From assembly GCA_937872895.1 (NCBI GenBank), contig CALMUP010000016.1:1-64000 (forward strand): DNA of 64,000 bases. The letters run 5' to 3'. The DNA is from an uncultured Verrucomicrobiota bacterium (GTDB lineage: Bacteria > Verrucomicrobiota > Kiritimatiellia > CAIVKH01). The position numbers were made by a program, and so were the translations under genes. The notes beneath the pieces were generated by a model. The model did not search any database. It was not told the origin of the DNA and saw only the letters and a program-made list of their open reading frames with translations. Positions 10,304-19,618 of this stretch are shown in pieces (position 1 is the first letter of the stretch; each line of letters begins with the position of its first letter).

Positions 10304-10681
10304 TTAACCAGAATCACCGCGAATCCATGCCAACGCCTGATCAAAGTCGCTAAATACCGCGAGGTCCAATCCTTGATTTCCCGCCAATGCCTGGGACATC
10401 CGGCACAAACCGAAATCCTCCGGCCGCACCGCCACCCACCCGTTCTTCTTTCCCGATCCCAAGCGGGCATAGGCCACGGCCTGATCAGCCAAGGCCCGCA
10501 CCTGAGCCCCGGTCAATGGTTGCAAACTGGCATCGCGCAGGTCCCAGAGCGAATGGACATTCCATCCCTGGGCACCAAAACACTTGATCATTTGCTGCTG
10601 GATATCTTCATAAGTGATCGGTCCATGGCCTTCATGAACCACCAAACCAAGATCATGGTACTGCACCGTCTCAAACGGCAT
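10304..10681 (-). CDS. Small alpha/beta protein, unknown function (125 aa)
   Basis: The start at 10681 is chosen because GGAGG lies just upstream; a longer frame to 10840 has no such site and an uncharacteristic basic N-terminus. The protein begins MPFETVQYHDLGLVVHEGHG, and its pattern of strands and helices (LWDLRDASLQPLT near the middle) is reminiscent of SpoIIAA-like or STAS-like folds, but I cannot assign a family. It is transcribed away from the glycosyltransferase cluster that starts at 10828. The 147-base gap between them should hold both promoters. Confidence 0.55.
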   Translation of the reverse strand: MPFETVQYHDLGLVVHEGHGPITYEDIQQQMIKCFGAQGWNVHSLWDLRDASLQPLTGAQVRALADQAVAYARLGSGKKNGWVAVRPEDFGLCRMSQALAGNQGLDLAVFSDFDQALAWIRGDSG

Positions 10682-10827
10682 ACGGACCTCCGTAACGAAA
10701 AAGCATGGTCTTTTCCTGCCGTGAATCCAAGCGGGAATTCCTTGCCGATCCAACCCGGGGATTCTCGCCGTTGATCCCGGCTGCAAGGTTGACACCGGCA
10801 GGGGGATGGGAATAATCCGGACCAACC

Positions 10828-11283
10828 ATGAACGACCCATCCGTCCTCACCATCCACGCCCCCGGCGTGGACACCGAAGCGCTGGTCCGGGATATCCAGG
10901 ACACCGTCGCCCGTAAACAGCAACAGGGCGTCTATGCCGACGCCCGCATCGCCCGGGCCGAGCGCTCGAACCTGGTGAACCTGCGCGACGACGAAAGCTT
11001 TACCGGCTTCTACCTGACCGCCCTGCGCGAGGCCTCGGCGATCGACATCAACGACTTCGAGATCCGCGAACGCCGCGCCCGCTTCGCCCCGCTGCTGGTG
11101 AAACTGAAGAAGTCGATCTGGAACCTGCTGAAATTCTACACCTACCGCCTCTGGTCGCAGCAGAACCTGGTGAACGGCCTGTTCGTGACCGGCATGGAGT
11201 CGATCAACGAGCAACTGACCAGCCGCATCAAGACCCTCGAGGCGCGCGTGGCCGAACTGGAAAAGAAACTGGACGGGCGCTGA
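10828..11283 (+). CDS. Coiled-coil protein leading a glycosyltransferase cluster (151 aa)
   Basis: The central part is rich in charged residues and the last 35 residues (MESINEQLTSRIKTLEARV and on) form a coiled coil. There is no signal peptide or obvious membrane helix. I do not recognise a family. It ends 4 bases before the glycosyltransferase at 11288, so the two are probably co-translated. It may be an assembly or length-control partner for glycan synthesis, by position only. A GGGGA stretch lies upstream of the ATG. Confidence 0.65.
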   Translation: MNDPSVLTIHAPGVDTEALVRDIQDTVARKQQQGVYADARIARAERSNLVNLRDDESFTGFYLTALREASAIDINDFEIRERRARFAPLLVKLKKSIWNLLKFYTYRLWSQQNLVNGLFVTGMESINEQLTSRIKTLEARVAELEKKLDGR

Positions 11284-11287
11284 TCCC

Positions 11288-12475
11288 ATGCCCGCCGCCC
11301 GCCGCATCGCCTTCATCTGCCCCCGCTTTGCCGAACAAGGCACCGTCGGCGGCGCGGAAACCCTGCTGAAAGCACTGGCCGAACGCGCCGCCGCCGACGG
11401 CCGCGAGGTCGAATTCCTGACCACCTGCGCGACCAACCACTTCACCTGGGAAAACACCGTGCCCGCCGGCACCCGCAGCATCGGGGCGCTGAAGGTGTCG
11501 TTTTTCCCGGTCGACGACGACCGCGACGTGACCACCTTCCTGACCGTGCAGGGCCGCATCGACAAAGGCGTGAAGGTGAGCCGCGCCGACGAGGAAGCCT
11601 GGATCGCCAACAGCGTGAACAGCCGCGCCCTCATCGCCTACCTGCGCGAACACATCGGCCGCTTCGACCGCGTGGTCATGGGCCCGTACCTTTTCGGTGT
11701 AGTCTACGCGGCCAGCCAGGTCGCCCCGGAAAAAACCGTGCTCGTCCCCTGCCTGCACGACGAACCGTTCGCCTACCTGTCGATCATCCACGACATGTTC
11801 CACCGTGTCGGCGGCCTGATGTTCAACCTCGAGCCGGAAAAGGACCTCGCCCTGCGCCTGTACGACCTGCCCGAACGCGGCACCGTCGTCGGCATGGGCA
11901 TCCCCGATGCCGCGACCGACCCGCATGCCTTCGCCCGCAAGCACCGGCTTCCCAACCCCTATGTAATCTACTGCGGCCGCCGCGAAGTGCTGAAAGGCAC
12001 CCCCATCCTCGTCGCCTACCTGCACGCCTTCCGCGAACGCACCGGCCGCGCCCTCGACTTTGTCTTCACCGGCAGCGGCCCGATCGACCCGCCCGACGAA
12101 CTGCGCCCGGCCATCCGCGACTTCGGCTTCGTCGATGAATCCGACAAACGCCAGGCCATGGCCGGCGCGGTCGCCTTCCTGCACGCCTCGGTGAACGAGA
12201 GCTTCGGCATCGTGCTGCTCGAGGCCTGGCTGTCCCGCACCCCCGCACTGGTCCACGCGAACGGCGTCGTGCTGCGCGACCAGTGCCGGCGCTCCGGCGG
12301 CGGCCTGTGGTTCCGCCACTATCCCGACTTCGAGGAATGCCTGCTCCGCCTGCTCGACGACCCGTCGCTGCGCCAGCGCCTCGGCGAATCCGGCCGCCGC
12401 TACGTGCTCGACCGCTACAACTGGACCGCAGTGGACCGCCGCCTGTTCGCCGCCCTCGACGGAGGCGCCGCGTGA
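11288..12475 (+). CDS. Glycosyltransferase family 4 (GT-B fold)
   Basis: 395 residues. The N-terminal Rossmann domain contains the acceptor-side motif GTVGGAETLLKALAERA. The C-terminal donor-binding domain has YCGRREVLKGTPIL and NESFGIVLLEAWLSRTPALV, the EX7E-type element of GT4 enzymes. It would transfer a sugar from a nucleotide donor in the synthesis of a surface polysaccharide or glycolipid. Its TGA overlaps the GTG start of the next glycosyltransferase. The specific sugar is not readable. Confidence 0.85.
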   Translation: MPAARRIAFICPRFAEQGTVGGAETLLKALAERAAADGREVEFLTTCATNHFTWENTVPAGTRSIGALKVSFFPVDDDRDVTTFLTVQGRIDKGVKVSRADEEAWIANSVNSRALIAYLREHIGRFDRVVMGPYLFGVVYAASQVAPEKTVLVPCLHDEPFAYLSIIHDMFHRVGGLMFNLEPEKDLALRLYDLPERGTVVGMGIPDAATDPHAFARKHRLPNPYVIYCGRREVLKGTPILVAYLHAFRERTGRALDFVFTGSGPIDPPDELRPAIRDFGFVDESDKRQAMAGAVAFLHASVNESFGIVLLEAWLSRTPALVHANGVVLRDQCRRSGGGLWFRHYPDFEECLLRLLDDPSLRQRLGESGRRYVLDRYNWTAVDRRLFAALDGGAA

Positions 12476-13548
12476 AACCCGCCATCCACCAGCTCGTCGC
12501 CGGATTCAGCAACGGCGACGCCATCAGCAACGAGGCACGGGTCTGGCGCACGACCTTCCGCGGCTGGGGACACGCCTCGGAGATCTACTGCGAGACCAAA
12601 CGCATCCTGCCCGAACTGCGTGGCGACGCCCGCGACCTCGCCACCGCCGCCGCCACCATCGGCCCCGACGACATCGCCATCCTCCACCTCTCCATCGGCT
12701 CCGACGCGAACCTCGTCTTCAAGAACCTCCGCTGCCGCAAGGCCATCCTCTACCACAACATCACCCCGCCCGACTTCTTCCGCGGCCTGAACGAGGAGAT
12801 CGTGCGCCACCTCGTCACCGGCCGCGAACACCTCGCCCTGCTGCGCGACACCGCCGACATCAACCTCGCGGTGAGCCGCTTCAACGCCGCCGAGATGACC
12901 GAGGCCGGCTACCGCGATGTCGGCGTGATCCCGCTGATGGTGGACCGCACCCACTGGAAGGGACCGTCCGACCGCCGCCTGACCGAACGCTACCGCGACG
13001 GCCACGTGAACATCGTGTTCGTCGGCCGCTGCGCCCCGAATAAACGCATCGAGGACCTGCTGTTCACCCTCTACTACAGCCAGAAGTACGTGAACCCGCA
13101 CACCCGGCTGATCCACGTCGGCTCCTTCGCCGGCCTCGAACGCTACCAGGGCCTGCTGCGCACCAAGGCCATCGAACTGCGCCTGCGCAACCTCGTCTTC
13201 GCCGGCTCGGTCCGCGCCGATGAACTGCGCGCCTACTACCAGGCCGCCGATGTCTTCCTTTGCCTGAGCGAACACGAAGGCTTCTGCATCCCGCTGCTCG
13301 AGGCGATGGGCCACCGCGTACCGGTCATCGCCTACGACGCCGGGGCCATCGCCGAAACCCTCGACGGCGCGGGCGTGCTCGTGCGCACGAAGGACTTCGG
13401 CCTGATCGCCGAAACCATCCAGCGCATCGCCACCGACGCCGCGCTGCGCAACGCCATCCTCGCCGGCCAGGACGCGCGCCTGGCCCGCTTCGAACACCTC
13501 GACATCCCCGGCCTGATGCGCCGGGCCCTCGGCCTCGCCGCGCCATGA
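12472..13548 (+). CDS. Glycosyltransferase family 4 (GT-B fold), GTG start
   Basis: 358 residues, beginning at a GTG that overlaps the TGA of the preceding gene (GTGA). The C-terminal half shows FVGRCAPNKRIEDLLFTL and SEHEGFCIPLLEAMGHRVPV, the canonical GT4 donor site with its EX7E-type motif. The N-terminal half (AGFSNGDAISNEARVWRTTF) resembles mannosyltransferase-like acceptor domains. It is followed by an ATGA overlap with the CPBP protease gene, so the cluster is translationally linked. Likely role: cell-surface glycan assembly at the cytoplasmic face. Confidence 0.85.
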   Translation: MKPAIHQLVAGFSNGDAISNEARVWRTTFRGWGHASEIYCETKRILPELRGDARDLATAAATIGPDDIAILHLSIGSDANLVFKNLRCRKAILYHNITPPDFFRGLNEEIVRHLVTGREHLALLRDTADINLAVSRFNAAEMTEAGYRDVGVIPLMVDRTHWKGPSDRRLTERYRDGHVNIVFVGRCAPNKRIEDLLFTLYYSQKYVNPHTRLIHVGSFAGLERYQGLLRTKAIELRLRNLVFAGSVRADELRAYYQAADVFLCLSEHEGFCIPLLEAMGHRVPVIAYDAGAIAETLDGAGVLVRTKDFGLIAETIQRIATDAALRNAILAGQDARLARFEHLDIPGLMRRALGLAAP

Positions 13549-14480
13549 ACGCCCACCGCACCCCGCGCCCGATCCTCGCCCTGGTGATCCTCCTCACCGT
13601 GCCGATCCTGCTCGGCGCGGCCCTCGCCCCCTACGCCTTCAACGGGCTGCAGGCCCTTGGCGAACACACCGATGCGCTGGGCAAGCTGACCAATGCCCGC
13701 TTCGAGCGCGTCACCTCCCGCATCGTGATGATTCTCACCGCACTGATCCTCGTCCCGGTGATCCGCCTGACCGGCCTCTGGCCCGCCGTGCGTGCCGGCC
13801 TGACCGGCTCGCCCGAACGCTGGCGCGCCCTCGCCACCAGCCTCGCCCTCGGCCTCGCCTCGATGGCCGCCGTCTTCGCCTTCGGCTGGATCAACGACGC
13901 CTTCGTGGTCAGCCCGAAGTTCACCGGCTGGCTCCCCTTCACCGGCTACTTCCTCGCCTTCCTCGCCGGCGCCGCCTTCATCGGGCTGTTCGAGGAGGTC
14001 TTCTTCCGCGGCATTTTCTTCGGGGCCCTGCGCACCCAGCTCGCCTTCCCCGTCGCCGCGTTTCTTTCGAGCGTGTTCTTCTCGGCCATCCACTTCTTCC
14101 GTCCGCTCTACCCGACCGTGATCGAGCACGCCGCCTGGTATACCGGCTTCGCCATCATCCCGCACCTGTTCGACCGCTTTGTCTTCGAGCACGATGTGTG
14201 GTTCGCCCTGACCCTGTTCATGATGGGCCTGACCCTCTCCTTGCACTACGAACGCCGCGGCCACCTCTACACCATCATCGGCCTGCATGCCGGCTGGGTG
14301 CTGGCCATGCGCACCGGTTCGCAGCTCTTCGACCGCAACCACGAGGTGTTTCCGGTGTTCATCGGCCGCAGCGACACCCTGACCAAGGGCCTGCTCGCCC
14401 TCGCGGTCATCACCCTGTTCTTCATCGCCGAATGCCTCCGGGCCCGCCGAGACCGCGGCAACGACCGTTTATCCGGCTGA
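13545..14480 (+). CDS. CPBP family intramembrane glutamic protease
   Basis: 311 residues with about eight hydrophobic segments. The three CPBP (Rce1/Abi) motifs are visible: EEVFFR at 150-155, FFSAIHFF near 178 and GLHAGW in the last third. These enzymes cleave or process membrane substrates; many are linked to export or bacteriocin immunity. The ATG overlaps the stop of the glycosyltransferase before it. Co-translation with glycan genes suggests an envelope role, but the substrate is unknown. Confidence 0.85.
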   Translation: MNAHRTPRPILALVILLTVPILLGAALAPYAFNGLQALGEHTDALGKLTNARFERVTSRIVMILTALILVPVIRLTGLWPAVRAGLTGSPERWRALATSLALGLASMAAVFAFGWINDAFVVSPKFTGWLPFTGYFLAFLAGAAFIGLFEEVFFRGIFFGALRTQLAFPVAAFLSSVFFSAIHFFRPLYPTVIEHAAWYTGFAIIPHLFDRFVFEHDVWFALTLFMMGLTLSLHYERRGHLYTIIGLHAGWVLAMRTGSQLFDRNHEVFPVFIGRSDTLTKGLLALAVITLFFIAECLRARRDRGNDRLSG

Positions 14481-14510
14481 CATTTCCCCCTTCCTTGTTA
14501 CAGTGATCCC

Positions 14511-14870
14511 ATGCAAGCAACCTGGTGGATGATGGTGTTGGTCGGCCTCGGCATCGGCATCGGCGCCTCGTTCACCGGCCTTGGCGGCGGCTTCCTGATC
14601 GTGCCCCTGCTGCTGTGGGCCGGCTTCTCCGGCGTGCAGGCCTCCGGCACCTCCGCGATGGCCATCCTGATCATCGCCGTCTCGACCATCGCCGCCCACC
14701 ACCGGCTCGGCCACGTCGATTACCGCACCGCCCTGCTGATCGGCCTCGGCGGCATCATCGGCGCCCAGCTCGGCGCCGTGCTGGTCAGCCAGGTCTCCAC
14801 CGAAACCTTCCGCAAGATCTTCGCCGGCGTCCTGGCCGCGCTGGCGATCTGGATGTGGGTGAAGAAATGA
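14511..14870 (+). CDS. Half-size TSUP (TauE/SafE) family transporter
   Basis: 119 residues with four hydrophobic segments. It carries the family signature GIGASFTGLGGGFLIVPLL near residues 15-35. Most TSUP anion exporters are twice this length with an internal repeat. This protein is one repeat and would have to work as a dimer. The ATG of the DUF493 gene overlaps its stop. The transported substrate (sulfite, sulfonate or similar) cannot be inferred here. Confidence 0.8.
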   Translation: MQATWWMMVLVGLGIGIGASFTGLGGGFLIVPLLLWAGFSGVQASGTSAMAILIIAVSTIAAHHRLGHVDYRTALLIGLGGIIGAQLGAVLVSQVSTETFRKIFAGVLAALAIWMWVKK

Positions 14871-15136
14871 GCGAACCCGACGCCCCCGCCGAGCAGGTGA
14901 AGTTTCCCGTCGTCGTGCACTTCAAGATCATCGGCGAAGTGAGCGAGGACCTGCGCACCCACCTCGAAATCGCCCTGTGGGAACTGCGCATCGCCGAGAC
15001 CCTGCACCCCGGCCGCCTCTCCGCCGGCGGCAAGTACATGACCTTCAACCTGTCGATGACCGTGCAGAGCGCGGAATCGCTGCGCGAAATCGACGCCCGC
15101 CTCCGTGCCGTGACCGGCGTGAAGATGGTGCTGTGA
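14867..15136 (+). CDS. DUF493 (YbeD-like) small domain protein
   Basis: 89 residues. The pattern FPVVVHFKIIGEVSED, then KYMTFNLSMTVQSAESLREI and finally LRAVTGVKMVL, matches the YbeD/DUF493 ferredoxin-like fold, in which a short beta-alpha-beta unit ends with a conserved hydrophobic strand. The biochemical role of the family is unclear. The gene starts inside the stop codon of the TSUP gene (ATGA). Confidence 0.8.
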   Translation: MSEPDAPAEQVKFPVVVHFKIIGEVSEDLRTHLEIALWELRIAETLHPGRLSAGGKYMTFNLSMTVQSAESLREIDARLRAVTGVKMVL

Positions 15137-15155
15137 TCCCGGCGCGTCCCGCGTC

Positions 15156-16418
15156 ATGAAACACCTGCTGATTACCAACACCTGGCTCCAATCCCCCGGC
15201 GGCACCGAGGGCATCGTGCGCGACCTGACCCGCGCCTGGCACCGGCGCGGCGACCGCGTGACCGTGTACAGCCCCCGCCTCGGTGCGATCGCCGACGCCC
15301 TGCGTGCCGAAGGCATCGCCGTAACCGACACCCTGGCCTCCCTGTCCGCCCCGCCCGACCTGATCCACGGCCACCACAACCTAGAAACCATGACCGCGCT
15401 GCTCCGTTTCCCCGGTACGCCCGCCCTCTACCACTGCCACGGCTACGACCCCTGGCAGGAACAGGCCCCCCGTCACCCGCGCATCCTCCGCTACCTCGCC
15501 ATCAGCGACCGCGTCGCCGGGCGCGTCCACGAACACACCGGCCTCCCCCGCGACCACATCCACCTCGTCTTCAACTACGCCGACCCCGCCGTCTTCCGCC
15601 CGCACCGCGACACCCCGGCGGCGCGGCCAGCACGCGCCGTCATCTACGACCGCTACCTGAATCCGGACGAAACCGCCCTCATCCAATCCGCCTGCCTCGC
15701 CGCCGGCATCACCTGCACCCGGTTCGCCGACCTTCATCCGCCCGTCGCCCGCCCGGAAGACCTCCTGCCGCACTTCGACCTCGTCTTCGCCGTCGGGAAA
15801 TCCGCCATCGAAGCCATGGCCTGTGGCGCCGCCGTGATCCTCTGCACCGGTGGCGCGATGGGCGAACTGGTCACCGGCGAAAACGCCGCCGCCTGGCAAC
15901 GCCGCAACTTCACCGCCATCGGCGACCACCTCCCCGTCACCACCGAACGCGTCGCCGCCCAGCTCGCCGCCTGCACGCCGGAACGCGCCGCTGCCGCCAC
16001 CGCGTTCATCCGCGAACACGCAACCTTCGCCTCGTTCCTGCGCGCGATCGATGCCCATCACGACGCCGTGCTGCGCGACGCGGCCACCCGACCCGCGCCC
16101 GACCGCGCCGCCGAAGCCGCCGCCGAAGCGCAGTTCCTCGAATGGGTCAACACCTTCCTCGCAGCACAGATCCATGACGCCCATGTCCACCGGGACGCCC
16201 GAACCGCCCTCGCCGCCGAACGCGACCACCTGCTCGCCGAGCTCCGCCGCACCACCGCCGAACGCGACCACGCCACCGCGCAGCGCGACGCCATCACCGC
16301 CACCACCAGCTGGCGCCTCCGCACCGCCCTGCTCAACCTGCCCGTCATCGGATCCCTGCTCGAACGACTCGGCCGCCGCGCCGGATCAACCGGGAACAAT
16401 CACCGCATCCCCGAATAA
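15156..16418 (+). CDS. Glycosyltransferase, GT4-like, with C-terminal coiled coil
   Basis: 420 residues. The N-terminus (SPGGTEGIVRDLTRAWHRRG) matches the acceptor-side Rossmann domain of GT4 enzymes. GKSAIEAMACGAAVILC near residues 210-226 is the donor-side motif, shorter than usual. After residue 330 the protein becomes a charged coiled coil (EYxHATAQRD-like heptads) with a short hydrophobic end. Such tails occur in glycosyltransferases that attach to scaffolds or to the membrane. It is the last gene of the plus-strand glycan cluster. Confidence 0.8.
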   Translation: MKHLLITNTWLQSPGGTEGIVRDLTRAWHRRGDRVTVYSPRLGAIADALRAEGIAVTDTLASLSAPPDLIHGHHNLETMTALLRFPGTPALYHCHGYDPWQEQAPRHPRILRYLAISDRVAGRVHEHTGLPRDHIHLVFNYADPAVFRPHRDTPAARPARAVIYDRYLNPDETALIQSACLAAGITCTRFADLHPPVARPEDLLPHFDLVFAVGKSAIEAMACGAAVILCTGGAMGELVTGENAAAWQRRNFTAIGDHLPVTTERVAAQLAACTPERAAAATAFIREHATFASFLRAIDAHHDAVLRDAATRPAPDRAAEAAAEAQFLEWVNTFLAAQIHDAHVHRDARTALAAERDHLLAELRRTTAERDHATAQRDAITATTSWRLRTALLNLPVIGSLLERLGRRAGSTGNNHRIPE

Positions 16419-16451
16419 AGCGGCGGAAACCCGAAAGCCGAAACGGAAGGC

Positions 16452-16694
16452 ACCACGGAGGGACACGGATACGGCCGGAACAACCTTCCTCATCCGTGTC
16501 CATTCGTGTCCATCCGTGGTTACAACACCGTATTCAACCTGACGCCAACAAGCCTGCACAAACCACGAATCAACACGAAGACACACGAATGCAACATCCA
16601 TGCGATGAGAAGAAGATCCCCGACCACGGATCAACGCGGACAGGCCGGAAAACAAAACACTCCTCATCCGTGTCCATTCGTGTCCATCCGTGGT
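16452..16694. repeat. Cluster of CCGTGTCCATTCGTGTCCAT-type repeats
   Basis: The sequence CCGTGTCCATTCGTGTCCAT followed by CCGTGGTTA occurs at 16491-16523 and again at 16665-16697. Degenerate inverted partners (CCACGGAGGGACACGGAT at 16453-16470, ACCACGAATCAACACGAAG at 16562, ACCACGGATCAACGCGGA at 16623) precede them, so each pair can fold into a long hairpin. Such repeats are scattered between genes in many environmental genomes. This fills the 429-base gap 16419-16847, where I see no gene. Confidence 0.75.
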
Positions 16695-16847
16695 TACACC
16701 TCCGTCACGGATCATCACCGACGCGGCATGCTTGTCCAGACCTTGGAATACCGTCGGCCACCGTCTTCCAGACACTGGACAACGGTTCGGGACGCGAAAA
16801 AGGGGCGGCCACCGGCGCCGCCCCGTCATGCCCTGATCCGAACCGCG

Positions 16848-17873
16848 TCAGGCGCTGGCGCGCGCCGGGCCGGTCGAATCGCGGATGATCAACTCGCCCT
16901 TGATCTTCTCGCGCGACGAGGTGATCTCCTCGCGTGACAACGCGAGCAGTTGCTTGCTGGCCAGCGCACCCAGATCGTGCAGGCGGTTGGAAACGGTGGT
17001 CAGTCGCGGCGTGCTCAACACCGCCGACGGCAGGTTCTCCACGCCCATCACCGATACATCCTCGGGAACCCGCAACCCGCGCGACTTCAGGTAACGGATC
17101 GCCCCGGTGGCCATCGTGTCGTTGCCGCACATGATCGCCGTCAGGTTCGGGTTCAAGGTCATCACCACCCGTGCCGCCTCGAACCCGATCTTGTCACTGA
17201 ACCGGCCATCCGCCCACGGCATATCCTCGGCGGGAACACCTGCCTCCTTCAGGCAGCCCTCGAACGCCTCGAGCAGGTCCACCGCCGTCTGCACGTTCGT
17301 GCCGGTGATGATGCCGATCTTGCGGTGGCCCAGCCCGAGCAGGTGCTCCGCGGCCAGCTTCGCCACATGCGCGTAGTCGGCGGTCACGTAGTCGATGTCC
17401 CACTGCGGGAAATAATTGTTCACCAGCAGGAACGGGTACTTCTTCTCGTTGAAGGTTGACAGGAACTGGTCGTAGTTCGTCGAGCCGAGGAACAACATGC
17501 CGTCCGCCTGCTGCATATCCAGGATGTTCATGTACTCCTGGGTGCGGATGAACTTCATGTTGGCCAGGTCCACCAGCACCTTGAACCCCGCCTCGGAGGC
17601 GCCGGCATAGATGCCGCTCAACAGCTCGCCGAAATAGTTGTCGGCAAAGACGTGCGGGATGTCCGGAAGGACCACGCTGATGATCCGGCTCGACCGCAGG
17701 GCCAGTCCGCGCGCCTGGATGTTCGGCTTGTAGCCGTACTTCTCGATGGCGGCGAGCACCTTCGCCCGGGTGTCCTCGCTGATGCGGGGGTTGTTGTTGA
17801 TGACCAGCGAAACCGTGCTCTGCGAAAAGCCAGCCTCGCGGGCAATGTCGGCGATCGTCGTGCGCTTACCCAT
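16848..17873 (-). CDS. LacI family transcriptional regulator
   Basis: 341 residues. The N-terminal helix-turn-helix with hinge is textbook (TIADIAREAGFSQSTVSLVI, then ISEDTRAKVLAAIEKYGYKPN). A periplasmic-binding-protein-like sugar domain follows (about 60-335). LacI proteins repress catabolic genes until a sugar or derivative binds. No sugar-uptake genes are adjacent; the nearest candidates for control are the alpha-glucan genes, but that is speculative. It lies 63 bases downstream of the coiled-coil gene on the same strand. Confidence 0.93.
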   Translation of the reverse strand: MGKRTTIADIAREAGFSQSTVSLVINNNPRISEDTRAKVLAAIEKYGYKPNIQARGLALRSSRIISVVLPDIPHVFADNYFGELLSGIYAGASEAGFKVLVDLANMKFIRTQEYMNILDMQQADGMLFLGSTNYDQFLSTFNEKKYPFLLVNNYFPQWDIDYVTADYAHVAKLAAEHLLGLGHRKIGIITGTNVQTAVDLLEAFEGCLKEAGVPAEDMPWADGRFSDKIGFEAARVVMTLNPNLTAIMCGNDTMATGAIRYLKSRGLRVPEDVSVMGVENLPSAVLSTPRLTTVSNRLHDLGALASKQLLALSREEITSSREKIKGELIIRDSTGPARASA

Positions 17874-17936
17874 AACGGCATTCCATCCTTGCGTGAATCC
17901 CTCACCAACTGTTGCCGGATCCCATCCGGCGACAAC

Positions 17937-18860
17937 TCAGCGGCGAATGGTCGGGATCAGGTCCCGGTCCTTCGGATCGCTGGCAAACTTGTCCAAGATG
18001 CGGAAGCGGTAATAGATGTCGAACACCGGCGCCGCCAGCAATTCGTCAACGGTCGTTTCCGGGACACCGCTATAGGTGAGCACCTTGTCATCCAGGGTCG
18101 TGAACACCAGACGCTCCTTGGCGGCATCGTAACGAACCGTCTTGAACAGGGCCGACTTGCCCTCGGGAATCACCGCCGCCTGCGACGAACCACTGCGGGC
18201 AGGCTTGACCGGTTCCGTGACGACGGACGATTCGGCCGCCACCGCGTCAACGGCGGCAGCATCCGGTGCCACCTCGGCGGAAGCTGGCTCCACCACCTCA
18301 TCAGCCTCCGGGGATTGTGCAGCCGCTTCACGAGCCGCGACCAGCTCCTCCTGCAGTCCCGCAATCGTCTCATTGAGCGCGGCGATCTGGACTTCCGCCT
18401 TCTTCACGGCGGCACCAGCCTCATCCATCTTGGCTTTGGCTTCCGTGCGGGCCGCATCGAGTTGCGCACGCAAGGTGGTCAACTGCTCCTGGGCAGCCTG
18501 GCCTTCCCCCTCCAGACGACCCACATTGGACCTGGCTTGCGCTACTTCCGACCGCGCCGCCGCCAACTCCGCCACCCGCTCACCGACCGAGGTGGCCACC
18601 GAGGCCAACACCACCGGGCCATTGGTCGCATCCGCCAGCGCCTCCGCCGTCACACCCTCAACACCCGCAGCGGCCGCCGTCTGCACCACAGCCTCCGTCA
18701 ACGCCGCACGATCCGCCTGCGCTTGCTTGAGCTTGCCGTTGGTCGTGAACCAGAGCGCCGCCAACGCTGCCGCCACCACACCCAGAGCGATGGGTAACAC
18801 CGGAATGGCAGCTTTGGGTTTCTTCTTGGCGCGAACCGGAGGACTGAATGTTGTAGCCAT
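17937..18860 (-). CDS. Membrane-anchored coiled-coil protein with KTSC-like C-terminus
   Basis: 307 residues from the ATG at 18860, which has AGGAGA upstream. Layout: basic N-terminus, one membrane helix (about 20-40), an Ala/Glu/Gln-rich coiled coil (about 42-190), an acidic Ala/Val linker, and a final segment FKTVRYDAAKERLVFTTLDD followed by a VPETTVDELLAAPVFDIYYR-type stretch. That last 60-residue pattern resembles the KTSC domain. The function is unknown; the architecture suggests a cytoplasm-facing or periplasmic structural protein. It is divergent from the iron regulator at 19061. Confidence 0.7.
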   Translation of the reverse strand: MATTFSPPVRAKKKPKAAIPVLPIALGVVAAALAALWFTTNGKLKQAQADRAALTEAVVQTAAAAGVEGVTAEALADATNGPVVLASVATSVGERVAELAAARSEVAQARSNVGRLEGEGQAAQEQLTTLRAQLDAARTEAKAKMDEAGAAVKKAEVQIAALNETIAGLQEELVAAREAAAQSPEADEVVEPASAEVAPDAAAVDAVAAESSVVTEPVKPARSGSSQAAVIPEGKSALFKTVRYDAAKERLVFTTLDDKVLTYSGVPETTVDELLAAPVFDIYYRFRILDKFASDPKDRDLIPTIRR

Positions 18861-18994
18861 GGTGCGATTCTCCTGACAATTGAATACAAGCCCCAGAGAG
18901 GACAATGTGGGTCATACCATAAATCAAGGCGTTCCAACGGGCAAGGTAGATTGTATGGGCTGAAAATCCGTGACCCCATGACCTCGGCTCGCGC

Positions 18995-19022
18995 TTGACA
19001 CCCCCGGAAATAGCCATATATT
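18995..19022 (+). promoter_or_regulatory. Sigma70-type promoter of the iron operon
   Basis: TTGACA (18995-19000), 16 bases, TATATT (19017-19022). Just downstream, TGA-TTTACATG-TCA at about 19028-19041 is a short dyad near the expected start site. It could be the operator of the DtxR-type regulator encoded next, which would give iron-dependent autoregulation. The dyad is a suggestion only. Confidence 0.6.
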
Positions 19023-19060
19023 TCGCATGATTTACATGTCAATCACCCGGGAGTTGAGCC

Positions 19061-19618
19061 ATGGCCAACGAAGTCTGGAAAACCTTTGATGAAAACGCAC
19101 TGACCCATAGCGCAGCCCACTACCTGATGACCATTCAGGACTTGCTGCAATCGCAGGGTTATGCCCGCGTGACCGACATCGCCAAGCAACTGAACATCAC
19201 CCGTGGCAGTTGCTCGATCAGCCTGAAACCCCTGAAGAAACGTGGTCTGGTCGTGGAGGACCACAACAAGTTCCTGTCCCTGTCCGAGGAAGGCAAACGC
19301 CTCGCCCTGATCGTGGAGAAGAACGACGAGTTGCTCGAAGCGTTCCTGAAGGATGTGCTCGGCGTCTCGTCCGACCAGGCCGAGGTGGACGCCTGCAAGA
19401 TCGAGCACCTGCTCAGCATCGAGACCAGCATCAAACTGTGCTCGTTCATCGACCTGATCAAATCGGACAACAAGGTCGTGCACGATTTCATGAAGGTGCT
19501 GCGCAAGCACACCCAGAGCTGCCACAACACCGTGGACGAATGTCCTACCTGCAACCAGGAATGTTTCTTCGAACGCCCTACCATCACCCGCAAAACCCGC
19601 AAGGTCATGGAATTATGA
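19061..19618 (+). CDS. DtxR/MntR family metal-dependent regulator with Cys-rich tail
   Basis: 185 residues. A winged helix (residues 20-75, VTDIAKQLNITRGSCSISLK) is followed by a dimerisation helix with the metal-ligand pattern Cys112-x2-Glu115-His116 (ACKIEHLLS) typical of DtxR/MntR proteins. The SH3-like/FeoA domain is missing. Instead the C-terminus has ECPTCNQECFF, a three-Cys cluster that could bind metal. It overlaps the iron-binding protein gene by ATGA, so it most likely represses the FbpABC operon when iron (or manganese) is plentiful. Confidence 0.88.
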   Translation: MANEVWKTFDENALTHSAAHYLMTIQDLLQSQGYARVTDIAKQLNITRGSCSISLKPLKKRGLVVEDHNKFLSLSEEGKRLALIVEKNDELLEAFLKDVLGVSSDQAEVDACKIEHLLSIETSIKLCSFIDLIKSDNKVVHDFMKVLRKHTQSCHNTVDECPTCNQECFFERPTITRKTRKVMEL

